A stretch of 64,000 nucleotides of DNA, taken from assembly GCF_964204865.1 (NCBI RefSeq), contig NC_135264.1, positions 4,308,001-4,372,000 on the forward strand. The letters are read 5' to 3'. Source of the stretch: Styela clava. Taxonomy: Eukaryota > Chordata > Ascidiacea > Stolidobranchia > Styelidae. The notes under the pieces were generated by a model. The model was given only the letters and a program-made list of their open reading frames with translations, was not told where the DNA came from and did not search any database. Positions 48,755 to 60,470 of the stretch are shown in pieces. The position numbers and the translations under genes are program-made. Position 1 is the first letter of the stretch. Each line of letters starts with the position of its first letter.

Positions 48755-50162
48755 ATGGTGCCTACATTTTCCAAGACCACAAGAGGAAACGACTTACTGA
48801 TTTACCAAACCCACGAATATTGTAAGCGAAATGATCGGGTTTCAGATGCTACTCATTGGCGCTGCCGTCAGTTTAGGAAATTTCGATGTAAATCGACTGT
48901 TGTTACGATCGGTGAAAATGTAATAAAAGAACTAGGATATCACAGTCATTCTGGCGACAGCATTAAGACTGAAGTTGGGATCATCTGTGCAACATTAAAA
49001 GAAGCAGGATCAACACCATCAAATACATCGACAAGATATATTTTAGGTGAAGTATTGAATAATAGATCAACAGATGTACTAATGCGCTTGCCAGGCAAGT
49101 CGACTCTGGAGGCCAATATACGCAGAGTAAGGCGACAGAAAAATTGTTCACGTACGAATAAATTGTTCACGTACGAATCCTACAAGTGCAAGCTTTGATA
49201 TTCCGAGCGAATATTTAGATATCATTTTGCATGACACTGGCCCGGAGGATCGTCATCGGATAATGGCCAATGGAGATCGATCACTACTTGCACATCTAGA
49301 TAGTGACACATATCTTGGCGACGGTACATTTGATGTGGTGCCCGATATTTTCTTCCAGTTGTATACAATTCACTGTAAAGTGGGCGCATCCTATCCACCA
49401 TGCGTATATTTCCTATTACGAGACAAGCGACAAGAAACATACGTTCAGATGTTGGAAGTGTTGAAAATCATTTTCCCAAATGCTGACCCCACCAAAATCA
49501 TTGTTGATTTTGAAATAGCAGCTATCAATACATTCCATGCACAATTTCCTCTGGCCGATATTAAAGGATGTTATTTTCACCTGTCACAAGCTATAATTCG
49601 AAAAGTTGGCTCTATCGGATTAAAAGAGAAGTTTGAATGTTTACCCTTTTTCAATCTGAAAATTAGAAGTTTGGCAGCTCTGGCTTTTGTTCCCATTAAC
49701 GAGGTTGCCGAAGTCTTCACCTTGCCTTGCGACACCTTCGAAGATTTGCCCGAATGCAATCAACTTTTGCAATATTTCGAATCTACCTACATTCGTGGAC
49801 CTCAAGTGGGTTCACGTCCAAGAGAAGCAAGATTTCCCCCTCGATTGTGGAACTATGCCAAAGAGATTGAAATGATGCCTTCGGCCCCAAGAACAACGAA
49901 CGCTGTAGAAGGATTTCACAACGCCTTACAAGGAATGTTCCGATGCAAACATCCGAGTATATGGGGTTTGCCGAATGGCCTACGAAAAGACATTGCGGTC
50001 CACAATTTGACTGCGGCAAATGCTCATGTAGGAGTTACGGCCCACCAAAGATCAAAGTATGTACAACTTGCTGTTAAGTTGTCAGTTAAAGTTTTTTCAT
50101 ATGGAACTGAAACCGACAAGCTGAGGTATATCCACTCAATACCTCAAATGCAGTCTATTTGA
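48755..50162 (+). pseudogene. FLYWCH zinc finger + MULE transposase, frameshifted
   Basis: The first frame (ATG at 48755) encodes a FLYWCH-type zinc finger: a TTRGNDLLIYQ start, then WRC, RC and YHSHSGD, giving the Cys-Cys-His-His pattern. The frame ends at 49198. The second frame, open from the overlap to TGA at 50162, is a MULE transposase core. It has LGDGTF (about 49314), IVDFE (about 49503), the C-x2-H motif CYFHLSQ (about 49569) and NAVEGFHN with the likely catalytic Glu (about 49902). The reading phase changes at 49141-49178, where a 19-bp unit is present twice in tandem. Otherwise the gene looks intact (about 460 residues), which suggests recent inactivation, or a sequencing or assembly error. 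Confidence 0.85.
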
Positions 50163-51354
50163 TTTTGACTTTGATCGTGATATCGTAAAATTTCGTTTAT
50201 CGTCATTATTTTGATTTGTTGTTTAACTATTGTATCATAATTGATAAATTCCTATTTTGTAAAACGTCCATAGCTACTCTATCTCAAAATTGATCGCCCA
50301 TTCGACACAAATTTGTGAGTGATAACTTTATTGAGATATTAAAATAAATGTAATCCGTAACCTATGACGTCGTTTGTAAATTGCAATATCATATTTAACA
50401 GACCCTATATGCTGAATATGTTCGATTTACTCTAAATAGTGTAAACAGCAAAAACCATTTTTGGCCACGATAATGATTTTAAAACTTCTTCACTTTCGAA
50501 TATTCAACATATTTACATGACTTACGATTTCTATGTATAGTTTTGTTCTGACATTCTAATGAAACAATACTTCAATAAAACTGGCATTTGGCTATGAACA
50601 TGTTGTTACAAAAATGGCATAGTTTCATTATCTTAATTTCATATTTTCTTAGAAACGAAGAATCTGTGCGTTTATTTATTTATATACAGACAATAGTATT
50701 CAATTTATAGATTGATTTTAGGAAAAATGGCAAAACCTGATTTGAGACAACACTTATTTTCAACAGTAAAGCGTGGTCGTGTATGCATACATATAACAAT
50801 TTTGTAAACATGCTAGCAAGAAAACATGAAGTGGCCACAGAGCTCCCAAATCTCATGCTGGACGGGATATCATAGTAGGCGTTTTCGGTGCAATAATTTC
50901 AGAACAAACTTATAGGAGTTGATCACTAAAAATATTACTGTAGAGCTAGTTTTAGTAAGACCCTCATTTAAGACTTCATTGGTCTGTGAGATATTTGTTC
51001 CGTATTAGCCCTGGTTTCAGGTATTTCAACGAAATGCCGCTTTCTAGGTCATCGTCTGTTTTGGAGATCGCGGCTAACGAATGAGATAAGGATTTACAAA
51101 TGTCAATGTAAAAAAAAACAGCAAAAGAAAAAAGACCTTGGCAGAACAATGTTGTTTATATCGTTAACAGACGTTTATCCTTCGGACTACAATGACACTC
51201 AAAAATGCTTGCTTCGTAGAAGCGGGTAAATGCATATACACCAAAACTAACTACAAGTGAAACAGTGTTGAAATTTAGAATATTGAGCTTGCGCCTGAAA
51301 CATGAAAATTATTTGCGACTGGAAATTGCCGTTGGGGCAAACATTTTTTGTGAA
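50163..51354. other. MULE 3' non-coding part
   Basis: AT-rich sequence between the transposase stop and the right terminus. No frame or repeat of note. Confidence 0.5.
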
Positions 51355-51839
51355 AATGTACGTGGGTTCAAATGTACGCGAGTTCAAATATAATATATAT
51401 ACGTTGGTTCAAATATACGCGGGTTCAAATGTCCGTGGGTTCAAATGTACGCGGGTTCAAATATACGTGGGTTCAAATGTCTGTGAGTGGAAATATACAT
51501 GGGTTCAAATGTCCGCGGGTGCAAATGATCGTGGGTTCAAATGTACGCGGGTGCAAACGTACACGGGTTCAAATGTCCGCGGGTGCAAATGTCCGCGGGT
51601 GCAAATGTTCGTGGGTTCAAATGTACATGGGTTCAAATGTCCGCGGGTGCAAACGTACACGGGTTCAAATGTCCGCGGGTTCAATCTATATGCGGGTGCT
51701 AAAATCCATGGGTGGAAATGTATGGGTTCAAATGTCCGTAGGTGCAAATGTCCATAGGTGCAATAGTATACAGGTGCAATTGTCCTGGGTTCAAATTACG
51801 GGTTCAGATGTACGGGTTTAAATGTACGCGGGTTCAAAG
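51355..51839. repeat. Right MULE terminus: 16-bp tandem repeats, inverted
   Basis: About 30 units of the same 16-bp repeat on the opposite strand. The outer 270 bp or so mirror the left terminus unit by unit, including irregular units such as GGGTGCTAAAATCCATGGG. The inner part differs between arms. Plus-strand frames 51302-51757 and 51372-51821 are repeat by-products. Confidence 0.9.
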
Positions 51840-51849
51840 ATAATGGAAC

Positions 51850-53518
51850 CGTTGCTGTTTCGCGACAAAATTACACATTTAGTGAAAAACTATAAAAAAA
51901 AATATCAGAGGTTCAACACAAGTGTATTAATTCTGTTTCAACATCTTTAAAATTTGGGCAAACGGACAAATAGTATATTCAGTGAAATGAATAGCGAGAA
52001 AGTTGATCATTTAAATTCTTTCATCACAATTATCAAATATTTACGAATTTTACTACAAAATCCTTCATTTTTAATGTGGATAATAAATCGAACCACTTTA
52101 TATAATGGATAGTTGTAAGGAACAAGATTTTGAGTCACAGTCACTTTGTAGTTAGGCAAACCGCTGTTATAGTATGAATTACCTTTTCATGAACGCATTG
52201 TAATAAAGAAACTAGCCATACTTCATTATTTCTAAAACGTATTTCCAAGATCTCGACATTACAACAACTTCTATCGAAAGATTTTATTTTGACAATGACG
52301 TAGAACACTACAAACCTTCATTCACTTCAATAGCAAATTTAGATAATACATACCTTAGGTGTCATTTATATTTATAATTGGACTGGTTCACTTTTCACAG
52401 ATAGAAAAAAAAATTCACACATTGACATAATTTATGCGATAAATAAGAAATCCATCGATACTGCATACAATCATCCTTGCACGAAGATATAACGGAGTCA
52501 CGCTCCGTGTTCCGATTTTGATCAATCCACCATACAAACAGTAATTAATATTGGTCAAAAACATTTTAAAACCGTTTTCAAAACATATTCTTTACTGACA
52601 AATTGTTTGTTTTTGCAATAATGCATGCATTAGTGATTGTGGATATAAATATTCAGAATTTGCATATTTTCGTCACTTCCTTGTTGAGAGAATATTCTAT
52701 CCAGCGCACGTCAAAGAAAGCTAGGACCATAAATCTTATGCAAGAAAATAATTCAGTAGAAAGCATCTAATTTTGAATTTTTACTTTTATCAATGGTGGT
52801 TTGTCAATAAGTTACAACTATTCTAGAAAAAGTTGACAACATGCCCTGGAAAAACATTAATCCATATATAGGTCATGTGAAACCCACGGCTCTCCAGGAA
52901 AATGAGATATGCACCACATTTGCACCGCAGTTGTTCCCCAACGAGGACAACCCTAAAAATAACAGAATTGTGTTAAATAACTGATATTGATTGAATCATT
53001 TACATATTGTATTTATTTTAAATGTTTTCTTGTTTCCCATTTTAAATATCAATGATTTCCTTTTATTTTTATATGTCCTTCACATCTTATTACGTAGTGT
53101 TTGCATCTTATGTTATGTAACTTCCTGTACCAACGAAGAAGTAAACATTATGTGCTGCAATTTTGTGAGCTGCAGTTTAGTTATATGCGGCACTGCGTTT
53201 AGCGCACATGAATGATTTTCTCAGTGTTTCAGAGAAAAATGATGCGGATATGAGCAAGAAGATTCCTCGTTCAAAATAGCGACGAGGGAATGTGCAATTT
53301 CTCTATATTTTAAATTGTTGCAATATTATTTAGTTTATGGCGTGATAATCCACTAAAACAACCATAATATAATTCACACTTCGGGTTCCTCCGAAGCGAG
53401 GGCGAACATTGTTTATAAATATTTAGCTACGTGCGCTCCCAGAAAAAAGCCGGAATTTGCAATGTTCTAATTCTCAAAACCTAACCGACCGACGATTCAG
53501 TTTAATAATTCAGATACG
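51850..53518 (+). promoter_or_regulatory. Block 2 left edge and L3 upstream region
   Basis: Begins GTTGCTGTTTCGCGAC next to the MULE end. It corresponds to about 28960-31047 in block 1, but lacks the MITE and (AAT)n insertions. It includes a lipocalin 3' flank remnant and then the L3 upstream region. TATAAATA at 53414-53421 lies 105 bp before the L3 ATG. The 74-codon frame 52991-53215 is not supported. Confidence 0.55.
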
Positions 53519-56037
53519 ATGTTTTTTACGGAGATATTTTTAGCAACAATATTGCTTTCGACTGCTACTGCATTTGAACAAGAATGTTTTTTTCCAGAGC
53601 CAGCAAGGGATTTCGATGCTTACAAGGTAAGTTGTTAAAATCATTGTTTTCAAATTTTAAATACCAGGCATCGGAGCTTTTTTATTTTATACTGCTACAA
53701 GTCCCGTGTGGATATTTTGATATAAATATATTTCTGACGAATCATCGTTATCATAAAATGTGTTTAATATTTCGCTTGTTCTGGGTCCGCTAAACACAGT
53801 TGTCACTTATACGCATATTTCAATGACTTAGCTGCACGGTACTACATGGTACACAGGACTGCAAACGAATGATGCTGTAGCGTCTAATATGAAATGCGAA
53901 CGAGCAAGAAATTTTACAGAAACTTCCTACGGTTTTCGGATGGACCTAAAAACTTTCAAAAAAAGGTATCGTATATGTCACACCCCAAAATCGGAATTAG
54001 TTTACTATAATCAACTACAAATGCATTTCTAAGACTACTCTTAACAAAACAAGTGAAGTATTGTCACATTTGAATTAAAACTTGTTAACGTATGTCGTTT
54101 GGAGAAATTAGCGTGCTGATTTTAGATTGAAAACAGCGATGGCAAAAATATATTAGTACAAAGAGCCAGATTATGCGTTAGTCAACGGTTTGTAAATTTT
54201 GCGGGCCCTTTACAAAATATAAAATATGTCGATCACAATATCAAATCTGAACTGCTCCAAATATATCACTTTTTAGACTAGAGATTTCGACTAAGAATTT
54301 ATTATTCAAATTCATACATGTTACACAATTCCATCCAGACATATATTTACAGTAATAACCAATTCTACTAGTTTCAGTACCAATTGTATTTAATCATTGT
54401 TCACAACTTCAGGTATGTCAATCAACCCCGTCAAAAAATATTTTAATTAAGATACCTGATACATAGGGTACAGTTCGAATATGCGTAGATACGGAGTAGG
54501 CTACGTAAATATGTCTGCAATTTCAACAACGCTGAATTAAGCAAATCAGGAAAGACGCAATAAATATTATACTACCACCATTATCTGAATATACTTCTTT
54601 GGTCTACGATGATGTTTCGTTTTTAATTTAAGACACAACCACATCGAGTGGGTTGAACATTTCACTTTTCTACGATCCGGGGTGTATCGGGAGAGCAAGG
54701 TTGAAGATGGTGAGCTAAAGTTTAAATGTTGAATTGTTGAACTTTCCAGTTACAATCTGTTCTAGTTTTTTTATTTTATCCGAAAAACAGACGCTATGGT
54801 TGATAATTTGAAACAATACCTCAAACATTTATATTCATATATTTCTAGATATATGCCATTAATTTACGCATATCACGTCGAGACGATGCCGAACAACATG
54901 TTAGTTGGTGAACTGTAATACCTCCAACAGTTCCCTTCAAACCCCCTCTTCGCCCATCGCAATAAAATTAGCCCCAATACTGAAACATGCGCAATCTATA
55001 TTTATTTATATTATATGATCTTCCAGATTTTTCGATGAATAATGCCTACAGTTTTGACGAAAACGGACAGTTTAACAGCGCTGCCAACAGCATTGGTTTG
55101 TGTTGATTGATCTAGCTATCCTTTATTTATATTTTGCATTGTCATACTGTGTAAACTCCAATACTCAACATAGAAACACTAACATATACACATTTGCTAT
55201 ATCGTTGCATAAACTTCTTGGACAATATGTTATTCTCATCATAAGTTCAAGAGAAAGATACAATAAATCTAGCAACTAATTAGTGCTTGGTTTTAAATGA
55301 GTTTTTGTCATTCCCATCGCGGTTTTTCATTAAAGTAAAACTCGAGATAATCCTGGGATTTTAAGATATATTTTTCATACATTTCATACGAGTAGATATC
55401 ATACTTCGCCTAGAACTTAATCTCTTTAATAGGAGTGAATGCGTGTAAACTGTCCATTTTATTTCTTTTGCACAGTCGAGAATGTTCTTCTGGAGCGAGA
55501 TTTTGCATATATATCTGATTACCTGAACTACTGGATGGCAATTTTATGTTCGGCAGAAGGTGAGTTTTTGCAAATGCGATATAACTCATTATTATATACG
55601 TTCTTTGGCTCATCTGTGACCGGATGCGGAGGACTACAGGGGGAAGCGAAGTGCCAAGGGGGACGAATGGGGGATATATTTTAATTTTGCTTGAATAGAA
55701 AAGCACAAACTTTTTTCATGACTTTATTGAAACAGAAGCATTCTCTTATATTCAATACTGCTTGCAAGGGTGTGCCAAAGTTTTATTGACACGTGACACA
55801 AAACTATACGATATTTTCTCCTATTTATCTTCATTCTTTAAATATATGGAATTTTCGTTTCGTTGATATTATGAAACAGATTTTCATTGCAGCATATTTT
55901 TAGGACAATGGATCGTTTGGGTTTACTTCCCAACCAAGACTCCAAATCTTACAAATATTGCAGCCGCCTACAATGAACTGCAACGCATGGGAGTATCAAC
56001 ACAACTTCATGCATCACAGTGCGATAAGGCACATTGA
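53519..56037 (+). CDS. Secreted lipocalin L3 (six exons)
   Basis: Exons 53519-53626, 53832-53965, 54633-54709, 55027-55095, 55476-55559 and 55904-56037 give 201 residues in one continuous frame. Signal peptide MFFTEIFLATILLSTATA; GxW region LHGTTWYTG; exon 5 motif LNYWMAILC (Trp kept, as in L1); end motif WVYFPTKTPN. The exon 3 acceptor region differs slightly (AATTTAAG before ACACAACC) but keeps length and phase. Exon 3 also has changes such as HIEWVEH versus HIDWVAH. It is the block-2 counterpart of L1. Poly-A signal at 56121-56126. Confidence 0.87.
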
Positions 56038-57735
56038 ATTATATAAAGATTCTGATCATGGAAGAAAAATTGATTTGAGTTGATTATTTTCGACAGCTGA
56101 CCAAACACCTGAATATAATTAATAAATCGTTATAGCAGAGTATGATAAACAAAGAATATTATAACATTCATAACAATAAAGTTATATCATACATTTATAT
56201 ACCACAATACGTGCAATGCGAATTTCAACGCAAAATTTTACTCTTTGCTTTGCTCTGCAATGGGTTTGCTATAAAATTTAGCTTAACGAATAAATTGTCA
56301 CGCATCAAGTATATTTCTATTTACTGCTTTTCGCCACTAGTTGTCCAATTTCATTACAGTGTTGAGAGTTCGACTAATTAGAGCTACAAACTAGGGTGTA
56401 CACTAAAAATGTTGTGCGACATCGACTGTGATATTAGTTGTTTTTTCGCGACAAAATTACACATTCAGTGAAAAACTATAAAAAAAAAGTATCAGAAATT
56501 CTACACAAGTGTAATAGTGTAGCGTTACAAAAGTGAATGATTAGCAATGATATTGTGGTTATCATCTTTCACGGAGAAAATATATTTCATATAATTCTGT
56601 TTCAACGTCGCCTTCGTTTGGGCAAACGGACGAATATATTCAGTGAAATGAACAGCGAGAAATTTGATCGTTCAGATTCTTCTATCACACTTTTCAAATA
56701 TTTACGTTCGATTTTTACCAAAATAGACTTCATGTCTATTGAGGATAATAGCCAAACCACTTTGTATAATGGATAGTTCTTACGATCTAGATTCTAGATT
56801 TTGAGCCACAGTCATTATGGGGTATAGTGACCTCGCTGTAGTATGTTAGTATAATTATCTTTTCATGATCGTTTTTCAATGCATTGAAGAAACTAGCGAT
56901 ATATTAACATCACTGTAACAAATTTCGAAGTTCTCGACATTGCGAAAATTTTATTCGAAGATTATATTTTTCCGAGGATAGAATCAATTTTTCGTAGACC
57001 ACTGCAAATCATTATGGTTCAATAGAATATTTGTGTAATACATAATTTTCCAAATCATCATGAGTCGACTTTCACAGATGGCAAAATGTATAGATTCGGC
57101 ATGCAAGCATCATTGCAAGACGATATCAAGTCACGCTCTGAGTTCCGGATGTGATCAATCCAAAGAAAGCTAAAACCATGAACCTAACGCAAGAAAGAAA
57201 TTCTGGTTTATGTACAAAGGCAGCTAATCTTTAACGATAGGATATAAATCTAATTTTATCAATGCTAGTTCGAGTTTTATTTAGAATATTTTATTTAGAA
57301 TATCTGTATGTATATTGAATATTTTAGAATAGATAGACAGCGTGCCGAGTACTATCCCAGTTGAATTGCTGCAATTTGATGTTATGCTCTCCAGAGAAAT
57401 AGAATATACACAGCATTTCTCCCAGAGCTGGTTCCCAAACAGGTTGACCCTAATATAAGAGAATTGTGTTAAATAACTGATATTGATTGAATAATTCACA
57501 TATTGTATTTATTAAAAAATGTCTCATTATTTCCTATTTTAAATGCTAAGTACATCAATCAATGAATTCCTTTTACGCCGCAGTTTCTTTACTTGCTGAT
57601 CCAGGTTTAGCGAACAGCAATAACCCTGGGGGTAGACAATTATTTTTTTTGTAATGGCGTGACACGACGATTACTCGTGCGTTTTGCTCCGAACAAGGCT
57701 AAATAATAGCATTTAACAATATCTTAAAGAATCTC
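56038..57735 (+). other. L3 3' flank and lost-unit remnant
   Basis: Nearly identical to 33812-35495. Contains the L3 poly-A signal, the 3' flank, and the upstream part of a lipocalin unit without exons. Open frames repeat those of block 1 and are not supported. Confidence 0.55.
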
Positions 57736-58086
57736 TCTTGAGGCTTACTTCGCCGTCGAAGTTATCCAAGTTATACAAGCGCACAGTTTCATTTATCTCG
57801 GTTGCTTCATTTGGTTATAGCATTACTGATAGCAAGCCAGAAAAGTCAATTTTGACTAAATTGTTCAAGAATAGAGTAAGATGGTGTTGGAAAAGTCGTA
57901 AGAATTCATGTCTCACTGCAAATGCCGCAAAATTGGATTTAAAAAATGTCCTGGCTACGCCTATGGCGAACGTGATTGATTTTTTCAGTTTTTTAAAGAA
58001 AATCAGCCAGAGAGATAGCAAGTAGAGTTCTACTTCAAAATAACGGGAAGGAATCATGGTGAAAATCATTTAGAGTTTGGATTTAT

Positions 58087-58473
58087 GTGCATGAGGAAAG
58101 GTGGATGTCATCACCCGAAATGCGTCATTTGTTGCAGAGTTTTATCTGTATGTATGTTGCCAAGCAATTAATTGGATTTTGGGCAAACACCCGTTTGACC
58201 TCTTATCTCTGCAAGGCTGGATTTTCGGCAGTGGCGTCAAACAAAACAAAATACCGGCCACATTTGTACATAGAGCGAGAAATGTTCGTGTACGTATTAA
58301 GTATAACACCGCGCTTTGAAAAGGTGTGTTCGAAGCAGCAGCCGCCCATCTCTCATTTCATAAATATGCGTAAATGTTATGTTGTTTGGCTGACATTGCC
58401 TTCATCCTTGCCGACATGTTTAGAAAATAGCACAAAATACACATTAACGATCATAAAATTGAGTTTACTTTAA
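58087..58473 (+). pseudogene. hAT transposase C-terminal fragment, copy 2
   Basis: Duplicate of 35845-36153, with YLCKAGFSA replacing YLCEAGFSA and a longer open tail. The Glu-to-Lys change in a usually conserved motif fits decay after duplication. No catalytic domain upstream. Confidence 0.6.
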
Positions 58474-58649
58474 AAGAATTTTTTTTTAATGTAAGTGCGC
58501 CTTGAGTTTTTCTCTTATAATTTAGTGCCGCAGGAACAAAAACTTTGGGTAGCTTCATTCTACTGAATGACATAAATTATTTGTCCTACTATTACGATAC
58601 TGCAATCTATCAGATATATCCGTTATAACGGTTATATATATTTTAGGTT

Positions 58650-58737
58650 TTTGGCGCTTGTGCGCTTCCAAAAAATACTCGAAATTTGTAATGTTCTAAT
58701 TCTCAAAGCTTGACCGATACATGATATACAGGGCTGC
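58650..58737 (+). other. Orphan lipocalin promoter-like segment, copy 2
   Basis: Counterpart of 36395-36470. Contains TTGTAATGTTCTAATTCTCAA with no exon after it. Confidence 0.45.
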
Positions 58738-59602
58738 TCGCAGCCTTGCAAAAAATCCGGTTCGCGTACCAGCGGGTGGGCCCTTTTTAGCCTGTATTTA
58801 CTCATGAATGTTCAAGGGCCAAGTTCCATTACTCATTCAGATGAAACATGATCAAAAAAGGAAATATTATTGACGCACGTAATCAGTCTACTAATAACTA
58901 TACCTGCCGACCATCTGAAAAGGTTAAGTACATTTTTGGCACCGCTTGGATCATAAATGGCCGGTTTATTGCTGAAAATAAGCCCATTTTGTTTGAAGGC
59001 AGGCACTTTTCCGGGACGATACCTGGCGACCAGCACAAATTTCATTTTCCAAGTTTCAAATCCTGGGGCTAGTTAACTAAGCGCCGTCAAATACTTTTAG
59101 TTGGCGTGGCATAACCATTTTCGCATATGTCATTTTTAAACCCCACCCAGCTACGTAATCCAAAAATAACGTCACTACAAAGTCACAGTGACGAAACAAG
59201 GCGCGTTAAAGTATACGGATTTCGTCTCTAAAATGCGCAGACAATCACCCGAAATCAAGAAAGCTATATCTCTCGTTTTGTCGTCGTAACAATTACGACA
59301 TGAAATAGATCGGTGGCGAGAGATCGTTGTCGTCGGCGGAGATGCCATTTCGCGCGATCGTAAATTTGCATTGGCAAGCTCTATGTCGTAATTGTGACGT
59401 CATAGTGACGTAATTTTTGAATAGCGTAGTCAGGTGGGGGCCAGGAATGACATATGAAAAATGTTTGTACCACGCCAACCAGAGGCGTTTATTGAACATG
59501 CGCCCAAATCCTATTCTCTCATGTTTGACAGAAATTAGCCGACCCCGGAAAATCTTCACGCGACCCCACTCGGGGGCGCGACCCACATTTTGGGAATCAC
59601 TG
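58738..59602. mobile_element. Decayed hAT terminal region with nested MITE, copy 2
   Basis: The right edge, GGCGCGACCCACATTTTGGG followed by AATCACTG (ending 59602), is a well-preserved hAT terminus on the opposite strand (CAGTGATTCCCAAAATG). The left side starts near CAGGGCTGCTCGCAGCC; whether that is the other terminus is unclear. The plus frame 58848-59072 has no family I can name. Confidence 0.5.
59080..59505. mobile_element. Palindromic MITE (ACTACGTCATCC family), copy 3
   Basis: Block-2 counterpart of 37428-37862, with the same mirrored TTGGCGTGG arms. Present in both blocks, so it predates the block duplication. Confidence 0.6.
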
Positions 59603-60470
59603 CATTAGTGAATGAAGATATAAATATTCAGAATTTACATATTTTCGTCACTTCCTTGTTGAGAGGATATTCTATCCAGCGCACGTCAAAGAAAGCTAGG
59701 ACCATAAATCTTATGCAAGAAAATAATTCAGTAGAAAGCATCTTATTTTAAATTTAGAAAGATATTGGATTTTATTAATGGTAGTTTAATAAGTTACAAC
59801 TATTTTAAAACAAGTTGACAACATGCCCTGGAAAAGAAATAATTCATATATAGGTCATGTAAAACTTACCCTAAAATCAACAGAATTGTGTAATTAATAG
59901 TAGAAGTAATTAATATTAATGGTATATATAATTTAAATATTGTATTTATTACAAATGTTTTATCGTTTCTAATTTTAAATGCTGTGTACATGAATCAATT
60001 AATTTATTTTACCCTTCTATATCCTCACTTTATGTTACGTACTGTATGCATTTTGTTACGTAACTTCCTGTACTTCCAAAGAGGTAAACTTTATGTGCTG
60101 CAATTTCGTGAGCTGCAGTCACATGCTGGACCGCGTTTAGCGAACATGAATGATTTTAACTGTATTTCAGACAGAGGAAAATCATGCGAGATGAGTAAAA
60201 AGATTTCTACTTCAAAATAGCGGCGGAGGAATGTGCAGTTTATCTCTATTTTAAATTGTTGCGATCGTATTAGTTTATGGCGTGATAATCCACTAAAACA
60301 ACTATAAATAATTCGTACTTCAGGTTCTTTCTAATCAAGGGCGAACAATGTTTATAAATATTTAGCTCCATGCGCTCCCAGAAAAGAGCCGGAATTTGTA
60401 ATGTTCTAATTCTCAAAAACTAACCGACTTGCACTATGTTTAGACATTTCAGTTTAATAATTCAGATACA
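59603..60470 (+). promoter_or_regulatory. L4 upstream region
   Basis: Nearly identical to the L2 upstream region. TATAAATA at 60353-60360 lies 118 bp before the ATG, with the conserved GCGCTCCCAGAAAA block following. No other gene. Confidence 0.55.

Larger units (their letters stand above)
47728..51839 (+). mobile_element. Mutator-like (MULE) transposon with tandem-repeat termini
   Basis: About 4.1 kb. Two inverted terminal regions of about 0.5 kb (47728-48235 and 51355-51839), each built from 16-bp units, flank a FLYWCH plus MULE transposase gene on +. The outermost arms share the same order of variant units, for example CAGGACAATTGCACCTGTAT on the left and its inverse on the right, so they are true inverted repeats. 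The outermost 15 bp differ. I could not find a 9-bp target duplication. It sits between the two lipocalin blocks. Confidence 0.8.

Noticed and set aside
47690..51860. 9-bp target duplication around the MULE
   Set aside because: I compared the flanks at several possible boundaries and found no convincing matching 9-mers, so none is claimed.
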